Below, one piece after another: positions 34,089-42,973 of a stretch of DNA of 64,000 nucleotides. Both the position numbers and the translations under genes were made by a program. Every line of letters starts with the position of its first letter. The first letter of the stretch is position 1. The DNA comes from Tianweitania aestuarii. GTDB lineage: Bacteria > Pseudomonadota > Alphaproteobacteria > Rhizobiales > Rhizobiaceae. The DNA lies in contig NZ_JAFMNX010000006.1 in assembly GCF_018457165.1 (NCBI RefSeq), positions 1-64,000 on the forward strand, in the 5' to 3' direction. The notes beneath the pieces are model-generated. The model had not been told where the DNA came from and made no database searches. It was given only the letters and a program-made list of their open reading frames with translations.

Positions 34089-35342
34089 TCAATGCGCAAC
34101 GGCCGCGGCGGCGGCCTCGTCGATCAGCCGACCGGTGCGGAAGCGCTCCAGAGTGAAGGGCGCGTTGATTGGATGCGGATTGTCGTTGGCGATCGTATGC
34201 GCAAATACATGGCCCGACCCCGGTGTCGCCTTGAAGCCGCCCGTACCCCAGCCGCAATTCACGTAAAGGCCCGGCACGGGCGTCTTCGCCAGGATCGGCG
34301 AGCGATCCGGCGTGACATCCACGATGCCGCCCCACGAACGCAGCATCTTCATGCGCGCAAACATCGGGAACATCTCGCAGATCGCATCAAGCGTGTGGTT
34401 GATGATGTGCAGGCCGCCGGTCTGCGAATACGAAATATACTGGTCAGTGCCGGCGCCGATTACCAGCTCGCCCTTGTCGGACTGCGAAATATAAGCGTGC
34501 ACCGTGTTGGACATCACAACGCATGGGAAGCATGGCTTTACCGGCTCAGACACCAGCGCCTGCAGCGGATAGCTTTCGAGCGGCATGCGCACCCCCGCCA
34601 TCTCCATCAGCACCGAAGTGTGCCCAGCAGCAACGACACCGATCTTCTTGGCTCCGATAAAGCCTTTGGACGTATCGACACCAATGACATGCCCGTTGGA
34701 CGAGCGACGCACCGCCGTGACTTCGCAGTTCTGAATGATGTCGACACCGCGTGCGGACGCTGCGCGCGCATAGCCCCAGGCCACCGCATCATGGCGCGCC
34801 GTGCCGCCCTTTCGCTGCAAGGCCGCACCCACGATCGGATAACGGGCACGCTTCGAAATATCCAAGGGCGGGCAGAATTCCTTGGCTTCTTCTGGCGTCA
34901 GCCAGTCATTCGGAACACCGTTCAAGCGGTTGGCGTGAACATGCCGCTTGAGCACCTGAACGTCATGCACATTATGCGCCAGCATCATGACGCCACGCGG
35001 GCTGTACATGACGTTGTAGTTGAGATCTTGGCTGAGCCCGTCCCACAGGTTCAGAGCGTGATTATAAAGACCGGCGCTCTCGTCATAAAGATAGTTGGAG
35101 CGGATGATGGTCGTGTTGCGGCCGGTATTGCCGCCGCCAAGCCAGCCCTTTTCCAGCACGGCGATGTTGGTGATGCCGTGTTCCTTGGCAAGGTAATAGG
35201 CCGTCGCAAGACCATGCCCGCCTGCGCCGATGATGATGACATCATAGTCCTTGCGCGGTTCAGGCGATGTCCATTGCTGGTCCCAGCCTTTATGGCCACG
35301 CATTGCCTCGCGTGCGATCGCAAAGACCGAATATTTCCGCAT
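34089..35342 (-). CDS. soxB: Sarcosine oxidase beta subunit
   Basis: A 417-aa flavoprotein of the DAO family that carries the sarcosine-oxidising site. It shows the FAD loop [19 protein letters not shown] followed by [17 protein letters not shown], and the C-terminal [18 protein letters not shown]. It is the first gene of the operon soxB-DUF2511-soxD-soxA-soxG. No glyA, folD or formyl-THF gene is adjacent. No riboswitch was recognised upstream. Confidence 0.94.
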   Translation of the reverse strand: MRKYSVFAIAREAMRGHKGWDQQWTSPEPRKDYDVIIIGAGGHGLATAYYLAKEHGITNIAVLEKGWLGGGNTGRNTTIIRSNYLYDESAGLYNHALNLWDGLSQDLNYNVMYSPRGVMMLAHNVHDVQVLKRHVHANRLNGVPNDWLTPEEAKEFCPPLDISKRARYPIVGAALQRKGGTARHDAVAWGYARAASARGVDIIQNCEVTAVRRSSNGHVIGVDTSKGFIGAKKIGVVAAGHTSVLMEMAGVRMPLESYPLQALVSEPVKPCFPCVVMSNTVHAYISQSDKGELVIGAGTDQYISYSQTGGLHIINHTLDAICEMFPMFARMKMLRSWGGIVDVTPDRSPILAKTPVPGLYVNCGWGTGGFKATPGSGHVFAHTIANDNPHPINAPFTLERFRTGRLIDEAAAAAVAH

Positions 35343-35658
35343 GGCCGAGCCTCGTCATACCTGGTGGAACATCAAAGCCGACTTTGGAGAGCCGCACTTC
35401 ATCGCCGCCGCTTGCTTAGCACTAATGAAAACCGGCTTCCATCTGTGCTCTGAATGCGACGGGTTAAGCCGCTTTGCGCCTTCCTGACACGCAGGATCAC
35501 CAGCACCAAACAAAAGCGACGTAACGGAAAGCAGATGGACAGAATATCGGAAATTGGGTAAATACAGGAATATCGCAGGCAGGGCTGCCGCGATGGCCTG
35601 CCCCGCTGCGGCAAGCGGGGCTGAAACTTCATTGAACCCTTTGATCCGGTGGAACCCC
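35343..35658. other. Gap between soxB and rpsU with leader hairpin
   Basis: The gap holds the divergent promoters of the sox operon and the S21 gene. The clearest element is a perfect 8-bp hairpin, GCCCCGCT (35600-35607) with AGCGGGGC (35614-35621). It lies 37 bp before the S21 start, without a T tract, and might be a structured rpsU leader. No further gene is seen. Confidence 0.35.
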
Positions 35659-35907
35659 GTGCAGGTACTCGTTCGCGACAACAATGTTGAACAGGCGCTT
35701 CGCGCCCTGAAAAAGAAGCTGCAGCGCGAAGGCGTTTTTCGCGAGATGAAGATGCGCGATCACTTCGAGAAGCCTTCGGAAAAGCGCACGCGCGAAAAGG
35801 CTGAAGCCGTTCGCCGTGCACGCAAGCTGGCCCGCAAGCAGGCCCAGCGAGAAGGTTTGATTGCAGCGCCGAAGAAGGCTGCAGCGGCCCGCCCGGCAGT
35901 TCGCTGA
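35659..35907 (+). CDS. rpsU: 30S ribosomal protein S21
   Basis: An 82-aa basic protein beginning [20 protein letters not shown] and continuing [19 protein letters not shown], the standard alphaproteobacterial bS21 sequence with an Ala/Lys-rich tail. The start is GTG at 35659, since sequence homology begins there. GGTGG lies 7 bp upstream. It stands alone, not next to dnaG or rpoD. Confidence 0.93.
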   Translation: MQVLVRDNNVEQALRALKKKLQREGVFREMKMRDHFEKPSEKRTREKAEAVRRARKLARKQAQREGLIAAPKKAAAARPAVR

Positions 35908-36092
35908 CTGGCTAAAACAGCCGTTTGCCTAGATTTCGTCTCTTTTATGAGACTTTAACCCTGTGGTGGCGCAGCGTGACTTGCAGCGCTGCCATTTTCA
36001 TTTTGCCTGGAGCTTTCCTTTCGTCAGACTGGCGAAACGCTCTTTGATTCGGATGCGCGGTATGTCGCGTGTTTTCTGGGGGACCAACTCCG

Positions 36093-36941
36093 ATGCGCTT
36101 CTTCGCCGTGCCTGCCCGCCTGCTGCGTTCCACAATGCTGGCTGCAACCGTTCTGCCGGTGCTTGGGCTGGCTGCCTGTCAATCCACAGGACCATTGGGC
36201 GAAGTGGCGAACATCCAGACAGCACAGGGTTCCGACGAAAACATTTCCTCGCTGACCTCGGTGATCAACCGCAACCCGCAAGATCCGGAAGCCTACAATG
36301 TGCGTGGCTCTGCCTACGGCCGGGCCGGCGACTATCGTCGCGCGATCAAGGATTTCGACCAGGCGTTGGCGCTGAATCCCAACTTCTACCAGGCTTACGC
36401 AAATCGCGCGCTGATCAACCGCTATCTCGGCCAGCAGCAGCAGGCGATCGCCGATTACAACCGCTCCCTGCAGATCAACAGCAACTACGCCGCCGCCTAT
36501 ATCGGCCGTGGTGACGTGTATCGCCTGGCTGGAAACAGCCAGCAGGCGCTGCAGGACTATGAACGCGCGATCCAGATGAACACCACCGATCCGCGCGCTT
36601 ATGCCGGCCGTGGCCTTGTTTACCAGACAGCCGGCCAGCACAGCCAAGCAATCGAGGATTTCGCCACCACCATCTCGCTCGCACCGGACCAGCCGAACGG
36701 CTATAACGGTCGCGGTTTGTCTTATCTGGCGCTCGGCGACGACGACAACGCCTTTGCCGACTTCAACGTCGCCATCAAGCTCGATGACGGCGTGGCAGAA
36801 AGCTGGACCAACCAGGGTCTGGTTTATGAAAAGCGTGGCGACAACTCACGCGCAGCCAAGTCTTATGCGCGGGCGGCACAGCTCGACCCGAATTACAAGC
36901 CGGCCGTCAATGGTCTGGCCCGCACCCGCCGGGGTGGCTGA
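36093..36941 (+). CDS. TPR-repeat lipoprotein
   Basis: 282 aa. A lipoprotein signal peptide ends LGLAAC, with lipidated Cys near residue 27. About six tetratricopeptide repeats follow, starting DPEAYNVRGSAYGRAGDYRRAIKDFDQALALNPN and recurring every 34 residues to the C-terminus. It resembles NlpI-like outer-membrane TPR lipoproteins, which act as scaffolds for cell-wall or envelope proteins. The start at 36093 gives a proper signal peptide; the frame is open 24 bp earlier. Confidence 0.82.
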   Translation: MRFFAVPARLLRSTMLAATVLPVLGLAACQSTGPLGEVANIQTAQGSDENISSLTSVINRNPQDPEAYNVRGSAYGRAGDYRRAIKDFDQALALNPNFYQAYANRALINRYLGQQQQAIADYNRSLQINSNYAAAYIGRGDVYRLAGNSQQALQDYERAIQMNTTDPRAYAGRGLVYQTAGQHSQAIEDFATTISLAPDQPNGYNGRGLSYLALGDDDNAFADFNVAIKLDDGVAESWTNQGLVYEKRGDNSRAAKSYARAAQLDPNYKPAVNGLARTRRGG

Positions 36942-37085
36942 GGCTTGAGCGGCGTTCGACACGACGTGTACCTCACGAGTTGAGAGGTTTGTAACAGCTT
37001 GTGACCTTCCGTCGCCCTCCCGCGGCGGAACCACATGGCTGCCGAGGGATTGTTGGGGCTTCTTCCGTTTGTTGGAGTAGCCATC

Positions 37086-37562
37086 ATGAAATCAGTTATT
37101 GCCCTCACCGCCCTCGCTGCAGGCCTTTTCGCCGCACCATCTGCTTTTGCAAACGAACGCATCCAGCTCGGCGTGCTCAGCTGCGACATCCAGGGCGGCA
37201 CGAGCTTTGTTATCGGCTCGAACAAGGCCGTGGATTGCGAATACACGCCAGCGCGTGGTGGGTCGGTGCAGCGCTATAGCGGCATGATCTCCAAGCTCGG
37301 CGTCGACCTCGGCATGACGCAGGGTGGAAATCTCCACTGGGCCGTGTTCGGCATCAACTACAACATCGGTGAAGGCGAGTTGGCCGGAAACTATTATGGC
37401 GCCAACGCTGAGGCGAGCCTCGTTGTGGGCGCAGGTGCAAACCTGCTGACCGGCGGTCCGCGCACCAGCTTCACGCTGCAGCCGCTGAGCGTGCAGGCTC
37501 AGACCGGCCTCAACGCCGCAGTCGCCGTTCAGGGCCTGGAGCTCACTTACTCCTACAAGTAA
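37086..37562 (+). CDS. DUF992 family exported protein
   Basis: A 158-aa protein with a Sec signal peptide (residues 1-22, ending PSAFA). The mature part matches DUF992: RIQLGVLSCDIQGGTSFVIGSNKAVDCEY with two Cys likely forming a disulfide, then ISKLGVDLGMTQGG and a Gly/Ala-rich beta region. The family is restricted mainly to alphaproteobacteria and has no known role. The ATG is preceded by GGAG at proper spacing. Confidence 0.82.
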   Translation: MKSVIALTALAAGLFAAPSAFANERIQLGVLSCDIQGGTSFVIGSNKAVDCEYTPARGGSVQRYSGMISKLGVDLGMTQGGNLHWAVFGINYNIGEGELAGNYYGANAEASLVVGAGANLLTGGPRTSFTLQPLSVQAQTGLNAAVAVQGLELTYSYK

Positions 37563-37586
37563 GCCTGCAGCCACATCACACATGGG

Positions 37587-37616
37587 AAAAAGGCCGGCAT
37601 CGTTGCCGGCCTTTTT
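37587..37616. terminator. Bidirectional rho-independent terminator
   Basis: AAAAAGGCCGGCA and TGCCGGCCTTTTT enclose a TCGT loop. It lies between the convergent DUF992 gene and the pnt operon. Confidence 0.9.
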
Positions 37617-37622
37617 CTTTGT

Positions 37623-39020
37623 TCAGTGTTCCATCGCTTTGACGATGTCTTCGGTCATCTTCTTGGCGTCGCCTAGCAGCATCATCGTTCCGTCCTTGTA
37701 GAACAGCGTGTTGTCGATGCCGGCATAGCCGGAACCGAGCGAGCGCTTCACGAACAGACAGGTACGCGCCTGGTCCACGTTCAGGATCGGCATGCCGTAG
37801 ATCGGCGACGACTTGTCGTCACGCGCCGACGGATTGGTAACGTCGTTGGCGCCGATCACGTAGGCCACATCGGCCTGAGCGAATTCCGAGTTGATGTCTT
37901 CCAGCTCGAAGACTTCGTCATACGGAACGTTGGCTTCGGCCAGCAGCACATTCATGTGTCCAGGCATGCGGCCGGCAACCGGATGAATGGCGTACTTCAC
38001 CTCCACGCCATTGGCCTTGAGCTTGTCGGCGAGTTCACGAAGCGCATGCTGCGCCTGCGCCACCGCCATACCGTAGCCCGGCACGATGATGACTTTGGAG
38101 GCATTGGCCATAAGATAAGCGGCGTCATCGGCCGAGCCCATCTTGACGTTGCGCTCAATACCATCATCCGTGGCCGCAGCGGCTTCACCGCCAAAGCCTC
38201 CGAGAATGACGGAAATGAAGGAGCGGTTCATGCCCTTGCACATGATGTAGGACAGGATCGCACCCGACGAACCGACCAGCGCACCCGTGATGATCAGCGC
38301 GAGATTGCCCAGCGTGAAGCCCAATGCGGCCGCCGCCCAACCCGAATAGGAGTTGAGCATCGACACCACGACCGGCATGTCTGCGCCACCAATCGGGACA
38401 ATGAGCAAGACACCGAGCGCCAAAGATGCAATCACGATCAGCCAAAACACGGCGTAGCTCTGCGTCGTCACCAGCAAGATGATGAGCAGAACAAGCGCTG
38501 CGGCCAGCGCAATATTCACCGCATGGCGGGCCGGCAAAAGGATCGGCTTACCGGACATGCGCCCATCGAGCTTCAGGTAGGCGATGACCGAACCCGTAAA
38601 GGTGATGGCACCGATGGCCACACCAAGACTCATTTCCACAAGCGCTTGGCCGTGAATGTCGCCAACAACGCCAATGCCGAAGCTTTCCGGTGCATACATT
38701 GCGGCAGCCGCAACCATGACGGCGGCTAAACCAACCAAGCTGTGAAAGGCTGCGACAAGCTGCGGCATGGAAGTCATGGCAATGCGGCGCGCAGTCACCG
38801 CGCCGATGCCGCCGCCAATCGCCAGGCCGAGCACGATCAGGGCAAAGCCACCCAGGCTCGGCCGCGCCAAGGCAAGGGTCGTGACGATCGCGATCGCCAT
38901 GCCGACCATGCCGTAGATGTTACCTTGACGGCTGGTCGTCGGATGCGAGAGGCCACGCAGCGCCATGATGAACAGGACGCCGGAAACGAGATAAAGGAAG
39001 GAAGCGACGTTGATGCTCAT
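37623..39020 (-). CDS. pntB: NAD(P) transhydrogenase subunit beta
   Basis: A 465-aa inner-membrane subunit. About nine membrane helices (dII) occupy residues 1-270. The NADP-binding dIII domain follows, with VIIVPGYGMAVAQAQHALRELAD and the KRSLGSGYAGIDNTLF loop. It works with PntAA and PntAB as the proton-driven transhydrogenase that makes NADPH. It is the last gene of the pntAA-pntAB-pntB operon, 4 bp after pntAB. Confidence 0.94.
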   Translation of the reverse strand: MSINVASFLYLVSGVLFIMALRGLSHPTTSRQGNIYGMVGMAIAIVTTLALARPSLGGFALIVLGLAIGGGIGAVTARRIAMTSMPQLVAAFHSLVGLAAVMVAAAAMYAPESFGIGVVGDIHGQALVEMSLGVAIGAITFTGSVIAYLKLDGRMSGKPILLPARHAVNIALAAALVLLIILLVTTQSYAVFWLIVIASLALGVLLIVPIGGADMPVVVSMLNSYSGWAAAALGFTLGNLALIITGALVGSSGAILSYIMCKGMNRSFISVILGGFGGEAAAATDDGIERNVKMGSADDAAYLMANASKVIIVPGYGMAVAQAQHALRELADKLKANGVEVKYAIHPVAGRMPGHMNVLLAEANVPYDEVFELEDINSEFAQADVAYVIGANDVTNPSARDDKSSPIYGMPILNVDQARTCLFVKRSLGSGYAGIDNTLFYKDGTMMLLGDAKKMTEDIVKAMEH

Positions 39021-39024
39021 CGAG

Positions 39025-39435
39025 CTAGCGCTCCTTCTTCTTGTACATCGCCAGCATGCGCTGTGTGACGAGGAAGCCGCCGAAGATGTTTACGGAAGCA
39101 AGGATCAGGGCAATGAAGCCGAAGCTGGTTGCCAGACCGGACGCGGAGATGCCGACCGCCAAAAGCGCACCGACCACGATGACCGAAGAAATCGCGTTCG
39201 TCACCGCCATGAGCGGCGTGTGCAGCGCCGGCGTCACCGACCACACGACGTAGTAGCCGACAAAGATCGCCAGCACGAAGATCGCAAGGCGAAACACGAA
39301 GGGATCGATCACACCGCCCGATGCGGCATGCACGGCCTGCGCAACATTCTCATGATGCGCGAGCGTCAGATGAAGGTTGGTTATCGCCGCATCAACACGG
39401 TCGAGCGCGTCCTGAACTGCTGTGGTTTCCATCAC
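39025..39435 (-). CDS. pntAB: NAD(P) transhydrogenase subunit alpha, membrane part
   Basis: A 136-aa protein forming the N-terminal helices of dII. Three to four hydrophobic segments ([41 protein letters not shown]) precede the basic tail. Its start codon overlaps the pntAA stop codon (ATGA). The split alpha subunit is the arrangement usual in alphaproteobacteria. Confidence 0.92.
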   Translation of the reverse strand: MMETTAVQDALDRVDAAITNLHLTLAHHENVAQAVHAASGGVIDPFVFRLAIFVLAIFVGYYVVWSVTPALHTPLMAVTNAISSVIVVGALLAVGISASGLATSFGFIALILASVNIFGGFLVTQRMLAMYKKKER

Positions 39436-40691
39436 GCTGCTCCTTCCGGCTTCGTGGGCTGCTCGGCATCAGCCGCCAGGCTCTCTTCCGGCGCCGCATC
39501 GAGGCCAGGTTCGGTGCTGACGGGTTCGCTGGTCGCCGCTGGCGCAGCGGCGGGTGCCGCAGGCGCAAAATTGGCATGAACGACCGAGCCGCCATGGGTC
39601 AGCAAGGTTGCTTTCACAAGCTCGTCTTCTGGGTTCACGACGACCGTCTTAGACGTTTTATCGACCATCGATTCCAGGAAGGCATAAAGGTTGCGCGCGT
39701 AAAGCAAAGACGCGGAAGCTGCGATACGGCCCGCGACGTTGGTATGACCAACGATGGTCACGCCGTTGTCGAGCGTGATCACCGCATCCGCGACTGCGCC
39801 CTCGACATTGCCGCCGCGCTCGACGGCAAGATCGACAATTACCGAACCCGGCTTCATCGAGGCAACCATCGCGGCAGACACGAGCTTCGGCGCAGGGCGG
39901 CCCGGGATTAGGGCCGTGGTGATGACGATGTCCTGCTTGGCGACATGATCGGCAACCATGGCTGCCTGCTTTTCCTGATAGGCCTTGGACATTTCCTTGG
40001 CGTAGCCGCCGGCCGTTTCCGCTGCCTTGAACTCGTCGTCCTCGACAGCCACGAATTTGGCGCCAAGCGAAGCGACCTGTTCCTTCGCGGCAGGCCGAAC
40101 ATCGGTAGCGGTCACAATCGCACCCATGCGGCGCGCGGTGGCAATCGCCTGCAGGCCGGCAACGCCGGCACCCATCACGAACACCTTGGCCGCAGGCACG
40201 GTGCCGGCGGCTGTCATCATCATCGGCAATGCTCGTTCGTAAACGGCAGCGGCATCCACAACCGCCTGATAACCAGCAAGATTGGCTTGCGAAGACAACA
40301 CGTCCATGACCTGCGCGCGGGTGATGCGCGGCATGAATTCCATGGCAAAAGCGGAAATGCCAGCGGATGCCATGGCTTCGACTTCGGCCTGCTTGCCATA
40401 GGGATCCATGGTGGCAATGACGAGTGCACCGGACTTGTAGCCGCGGATCTCATCGTCCGACGGGCGGCGGACCTTGAGCACGACATCGGCATGCTCACCA
40501 TCGGCAACACTGCCGATTGCCGCGCCCATTTTGGTGAATTCACTATCGGGAATGCGCGATGACAGACCTGCGCCAGCCTCCACCACCACATCGAGCCCAA
40601 GCGCTTTCATGCGCTTGACCGTATCGGGCGAAGCCGCGACGCGCGGCTCCGATGGATCAATCTCTTTTGGAATAAAGACGGTCTGAGCCAA
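39432..40691 (-). CDS. pntAA: NAD(P) transhydrogenase subunit alpha, NAD-binding part
   Basis: A 419-aa soluble dI domain related to alanine dehydrogenase: [23 protein letters not shown] at the N-terminus and the NAD Rossmann loop [23 protein letters not shown] Pro/Ala-rich C-terminal tail of about 40 residues contains [16 protein letters not shown]. The apparent start is TTG (GCTGTTGGCTCAG) after AAGGGGCG. It is 64 bp downstream of the small oxidase-type gene. Confidence 0.93.
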   Translation of the reverse strand: MAQTVFIPKEIDPSEPRVAASPDTVKRMKALGLDVVVEAGAGLSSRIPDSEFTKMGAAIGSVADGEHADVVLKVRRPSDDEIRGYKSGALVIATMDPYGKQAEVEAMASAGISAFAMEFMPRITRAQVMDVLSSQANLAGYQAVVDAAAVYERALPMMMTAAGTVPAAKVFVMGAGVAGLQAIATARRMGAIVTATDVRPAAKEQVASLGAKFVAVEDDEFKAAETAGGYAKEMSKAYQEKQAAMVADHVAKQDIVITTALIPGRPAPKLVSAAMVASMKPGSVIVDLAVERGGNVEGAVADAVITLDNGVTIVGHTNVAGRIAASASLLYARNLYAFLESMVDKTSKTVVVNPEDELVKATLLTHGGSVVHANFAPAAPAAAPAATSEPVSTEPGLDAAPEESLAADAEQPTKPEGAA

Positions 40692-40755
40692 CAGCGCGCC
40701 CCTTTCGCCGTTGATGTTTCAGGAAGGAAGCGGCTTCAGCTGTTGCTCAAGCCGT

Positions 40756-40989
40756 TCAAGCGGAGCGCAGGAAGAAAGTCCCACCAGCGCAGAGAATGGC
40801 GAACAGGATGATGGAGGAAATGAAGCCGCCGCCCATGAAGAAGCCGAAACCCATCGCGATCATCAAAGCAACAACCACAAGTGTGCCGTACTTGGTCAGC
40901 GCAAGGAAACCCTCATAGGTTTTCTCGTGCTCGGAATAATCCATCTCGGCGCCCATTTCGAGCGGCCCACTTGGCGTCTGATCAGCCAT
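40756..40989 (-). CDS. aa3-type cytochrome oxidase subunit IV-like small membrane protein (COX4_pro_2)
   Basis: 77 aa. The conserved N-terminal MDYSEHEKTYEGFLALTKYG signature of bacterial aa3 subunit IV is followed by two closely spaced hydrophobic segments (TLVVVALMIAMGFGFF; SIILFAILCAGGTFFL). It is usually found next to pntAA in this bacterial group, as here. The start at 40989 is chosen because homology begins there; the frame is open 66 bp further. Confidence 0.85.
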   Translation of the reverse strand: MADQTPSGPLEMGAEMDYSEHEKTYEGFLALTKYGTLVVVALMIAMGFGFFMGGGFISSIILFAILCAGGTFFLRSA

Positions 40990-41099
40990 CTCTACCCCCA
41001 CAAGAAAGATTGTTCTCGCACATAGCGAAACTCGGAGATCAGGGCAATGGCGCACTTGTGATGCCCCACGCCGGGATTGATGGTCGACTGCCCGCAGAA

Positions 41100-41249
41100 T
41101 TATCCGCCAAGCTGCGGAAACAGACCCACCAGCCCGATGATGATCAGGTAAAGCGCCACGATGTAATTCAGCAGCCTAGGCATGATCAGGATAAGCACAC
41201 CGGCAATCAGCGAGATCAGCGGCGTCAAAGTCAAAGCGGTTAGGGTCAT
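41100..41249 (-). CDS. DUF3096 small membrane protein, 49 aa
   Basis: A 49-aa hydrophobic protein with two helices (LTPLISLIAGVLILIMPRLLNYIVA; LYLIIIGLVGLF), matching the short DUF3096 family, whose function is unknown. The ATG at 41249 has CAAGGAGA upstream. A candidate EcfG promoter (41276-41300) lies just upstream, suggesting stress induction. Confidence 0.72.
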   Translation of the reverse strand: MTLTALTLTPLISLIAGVLILIMPRLLNYIVALYLIIIGLVGLFPQLGG

Positions 41250-41275
41250 GACATAATCTCCTTGGATCGCTCTCA

Positions 41276-41300
41276 AACGAGCGATCACGCCGAAGGTTCA
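41276..41300 (-). promoter_or_regulatory. Candidate EcfG-type promoter for DUF3096 gene
   Basis: On the minus strand, TGAAC (41300-41296), a 16-bp spacer and CGTT (41279-41276) match GGAAC-N16-CGTT with one mismatch. The distance to the start codon is about 27 bp. It overlaps the last codon of the NUDIX gene. Confidence 0.35.
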
Positions 41301-41936
41301 AAGAACCCCGTGCACCCGCGCATGATAGATCAACAAGATCGTCTTGGCGTCGCGAATGCGACCGTCGGAGATAGCAGCCAGAGCATCATCGAAGCCCATC
41401 TCCACAACCTCGATGTCTTCGCCCTCATCCGCCAGCCCGCCGCCTTGGAACGGGCGTGACGCTGAATCATATTCGGCCAGAAACAGATGCAGGCGCTCTG
41501 TGACAGCACCGGGGCTGGCAAAACAGTCGGTGACCAGTTCCGGTACGCCGATCTCATAACCGGTTTCTTCGGCGACCTCGTGACAGATCGCATCAGCCGG
41601 GTCGCGATCGTCGAGAAGACCTGCAGGCACTTCCAGCATCATGCCATCGGCCACACCATTCAGGTAAGCAGGCAGTCGCAACTGGCGGGCCAGGATGATG
41701 CTGCGCCGCTTCTTGTTGTAAAGCAGGATGCCTGCACCGCTGCCACGGTCAAACACTTCACGCTTCTGCCGCTGCCATGCACCGTCCGAACGGCGCACAT
41801 CGATGGTGTAGTTGCGCAGCGTATACCAGTTATCCGACAGGACCTGAACGTCGCGGATCACGACATCACCCTGCTCATCAGAAGCCGGTTCAACCGAGGG
41901 ATTATGCTTCGGCGGCTTGGTCACGATTCCTCGCAC
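41298..41936 (-). CDS. NUDIX hydrolase, NudK/ADP-ribose pyrophosphatase type
   Basis: 212 aa. The strand-rich N-terminus (VLSDNWYTLRNYTIDVRR) is typical of NudK/GDP-mannose or ADP-sugar pyrophosphatases. The Nudix box reads GLLDDRDPADAICHEVAEETGYE. It keeps the essential EVAEE but has Asp for the first Glu and His for the usual Arg of the REUXEE core. Substrate choice and activity are therefore uncertain. Start is GTG at 41936; a second GTG at 41924 is possible. Confidence 0.78.
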   Translation of the reverse strand: MRGIVTKPPKHNPSVEPASDEQGDVVIRDVQVLSDNWYTLRNYTIDVRRSDGAWQRQKREVFDRGSGAGILLYNKKRRSIILARQLRLPAYLNGVADGMMLEVPAGLLDDRDPADAICHEVAEETGYEIGVPELVTDCFASPGAVTERLHLFLAEYDSASRPFQGGGLADEGEDIEVVEMGFDDALAAISDGRIRDAKTILLIYHARVHGVL

Positions 41937-42025
41937 TCGATTGCACAGATCGCACCACGCGCTTCCATCGCATCAACCGGGCGTTCCCGTGCTTTCCCTG
42001 CCCTCATTCATTTCCTCGTCGGAGA

Positions 42026-42811
42026 TCACGCCGCCGGGCGATAATATTTCGCTGTCGGCAGGATCGTCAGCGGCGCCAACTCACCCGGCCCCGGTTGCGC
42101 AAACAACATCCGCCGCTCAGCCGCAGTGGAACGGAAGAAAGGAAAGCGACGAAGGGTGTTTTCCATGTTTTCCGACGTGCGGGATTGGAACAGGTGAACC
42201 GGCACCATCAATCCTGGATAGACACGCGGTGGCAATGCCTGACTGGCATTGAAGATACGCTTGTAGAAAGCTGCATGCTCTTCCTTGATCGCGGTCAGAC
42301 AATAGGTCGGGTTGAAGTAGCCGCAGGCGACAACGGCAAGCCGCAATGTGAGATAGGGCAGCACGCGATGCTGCTTGGAAACATCAAGGTCGGCTGCAAA
42401 GCGGCTCGGATCAACAAAGGTTTCCCCGGCCTCAAGCCGTGGCCGCAACGCATCTCCAAAAACGGTCATGCTTGGGGAACACGGCTGCTCCGCGCTTACA
42501 TGATGCAATCGTAAGGTGCTGACGAGCGCGCCGTCGATAAACACGCCGAAGCGATAGGAGTTCGGCAGATCATCGTACTCGTCTACCACCATCCGCGATG
42601 CGTTTGGTACAACCATCTCGGTTGCCAGATAGGAGTCATAGCGAAGCCGGTATATGGCTTCGATGTCTTCGCCGGTTTCACAGCGTCGATATTCAACGCG
42701 ATCTAATAGTGCGGCAACGCTCTTCGTGAACGTGTCAGGTTCGCTGCTGGCGCGAACCACATTTGTGCCGGGCTGCTGAACTGCTGCCCCGCTGCATTGA
42801 ATTCCCATCAT
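42026..42811 (-). CDS. N-acyl amino acid synthase FeeM/AHL-synthase-like GNAT protein
   Basis: A 261-aa protein with the FeeM/autoinducer-synthase variant of the GNAT fold. It has YRLRYDSYLATEM (AHL-synthase-like arginine/aromatic N-terminal motif), FGVFIDGALVSTLRLHHVS, an acidic acyl-carrier-docking type FVDPSRFA segment, and LAVVACGYFNPTYCLTAIKEEHAAFYKRIF. Known relatives transfer acyl groups from acyl-ACP to amino acids; the product here cannot be predicted. It lies 162 bp downstream of a GGDEF-EAL gene on the same strand, so cotranscription is possible. No cognate LuxR receptor is adjacent. Confidence 0.72.
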   Translation of the reverse strand: MMGIQCSGAAVQQPGTNVVRASSEPDTFTKSVAALLDRVEYRRCETGEDIEAIYRLRYDSYLATEMVVPNASRMVVDEYDDLPNSYRFGVFIDGALVSTLRLHHVSAEQPCSPSMTVFGDALRPRLEAGETFVDPSRFAADLDVSKQHRVLPYLTLRLAVVACGYFNPTYCLTAIKEEHAAFYKRIFNASQALPPRVYPGLMVPVHLFQSRTSENMENTLRRFPFFRSTAAERRMLFAQPGPGELAPLTILPTAKYYRPAA

Positions 42812-42973
42812 GGCCCCCGTCTGCCTGGGCGCGACGTTAGCGTGCCCATCACATCAGTAAAGCCGAAAATTCGAATGGTGCTATTTACCTTTTGTTAACC
42901 TTAAGTTTTCTGCTGTGCATATCTATCCTGGAGATCGCGGGAGCAGGCTTGGCGCTCAACCTCGAGCATGTCG

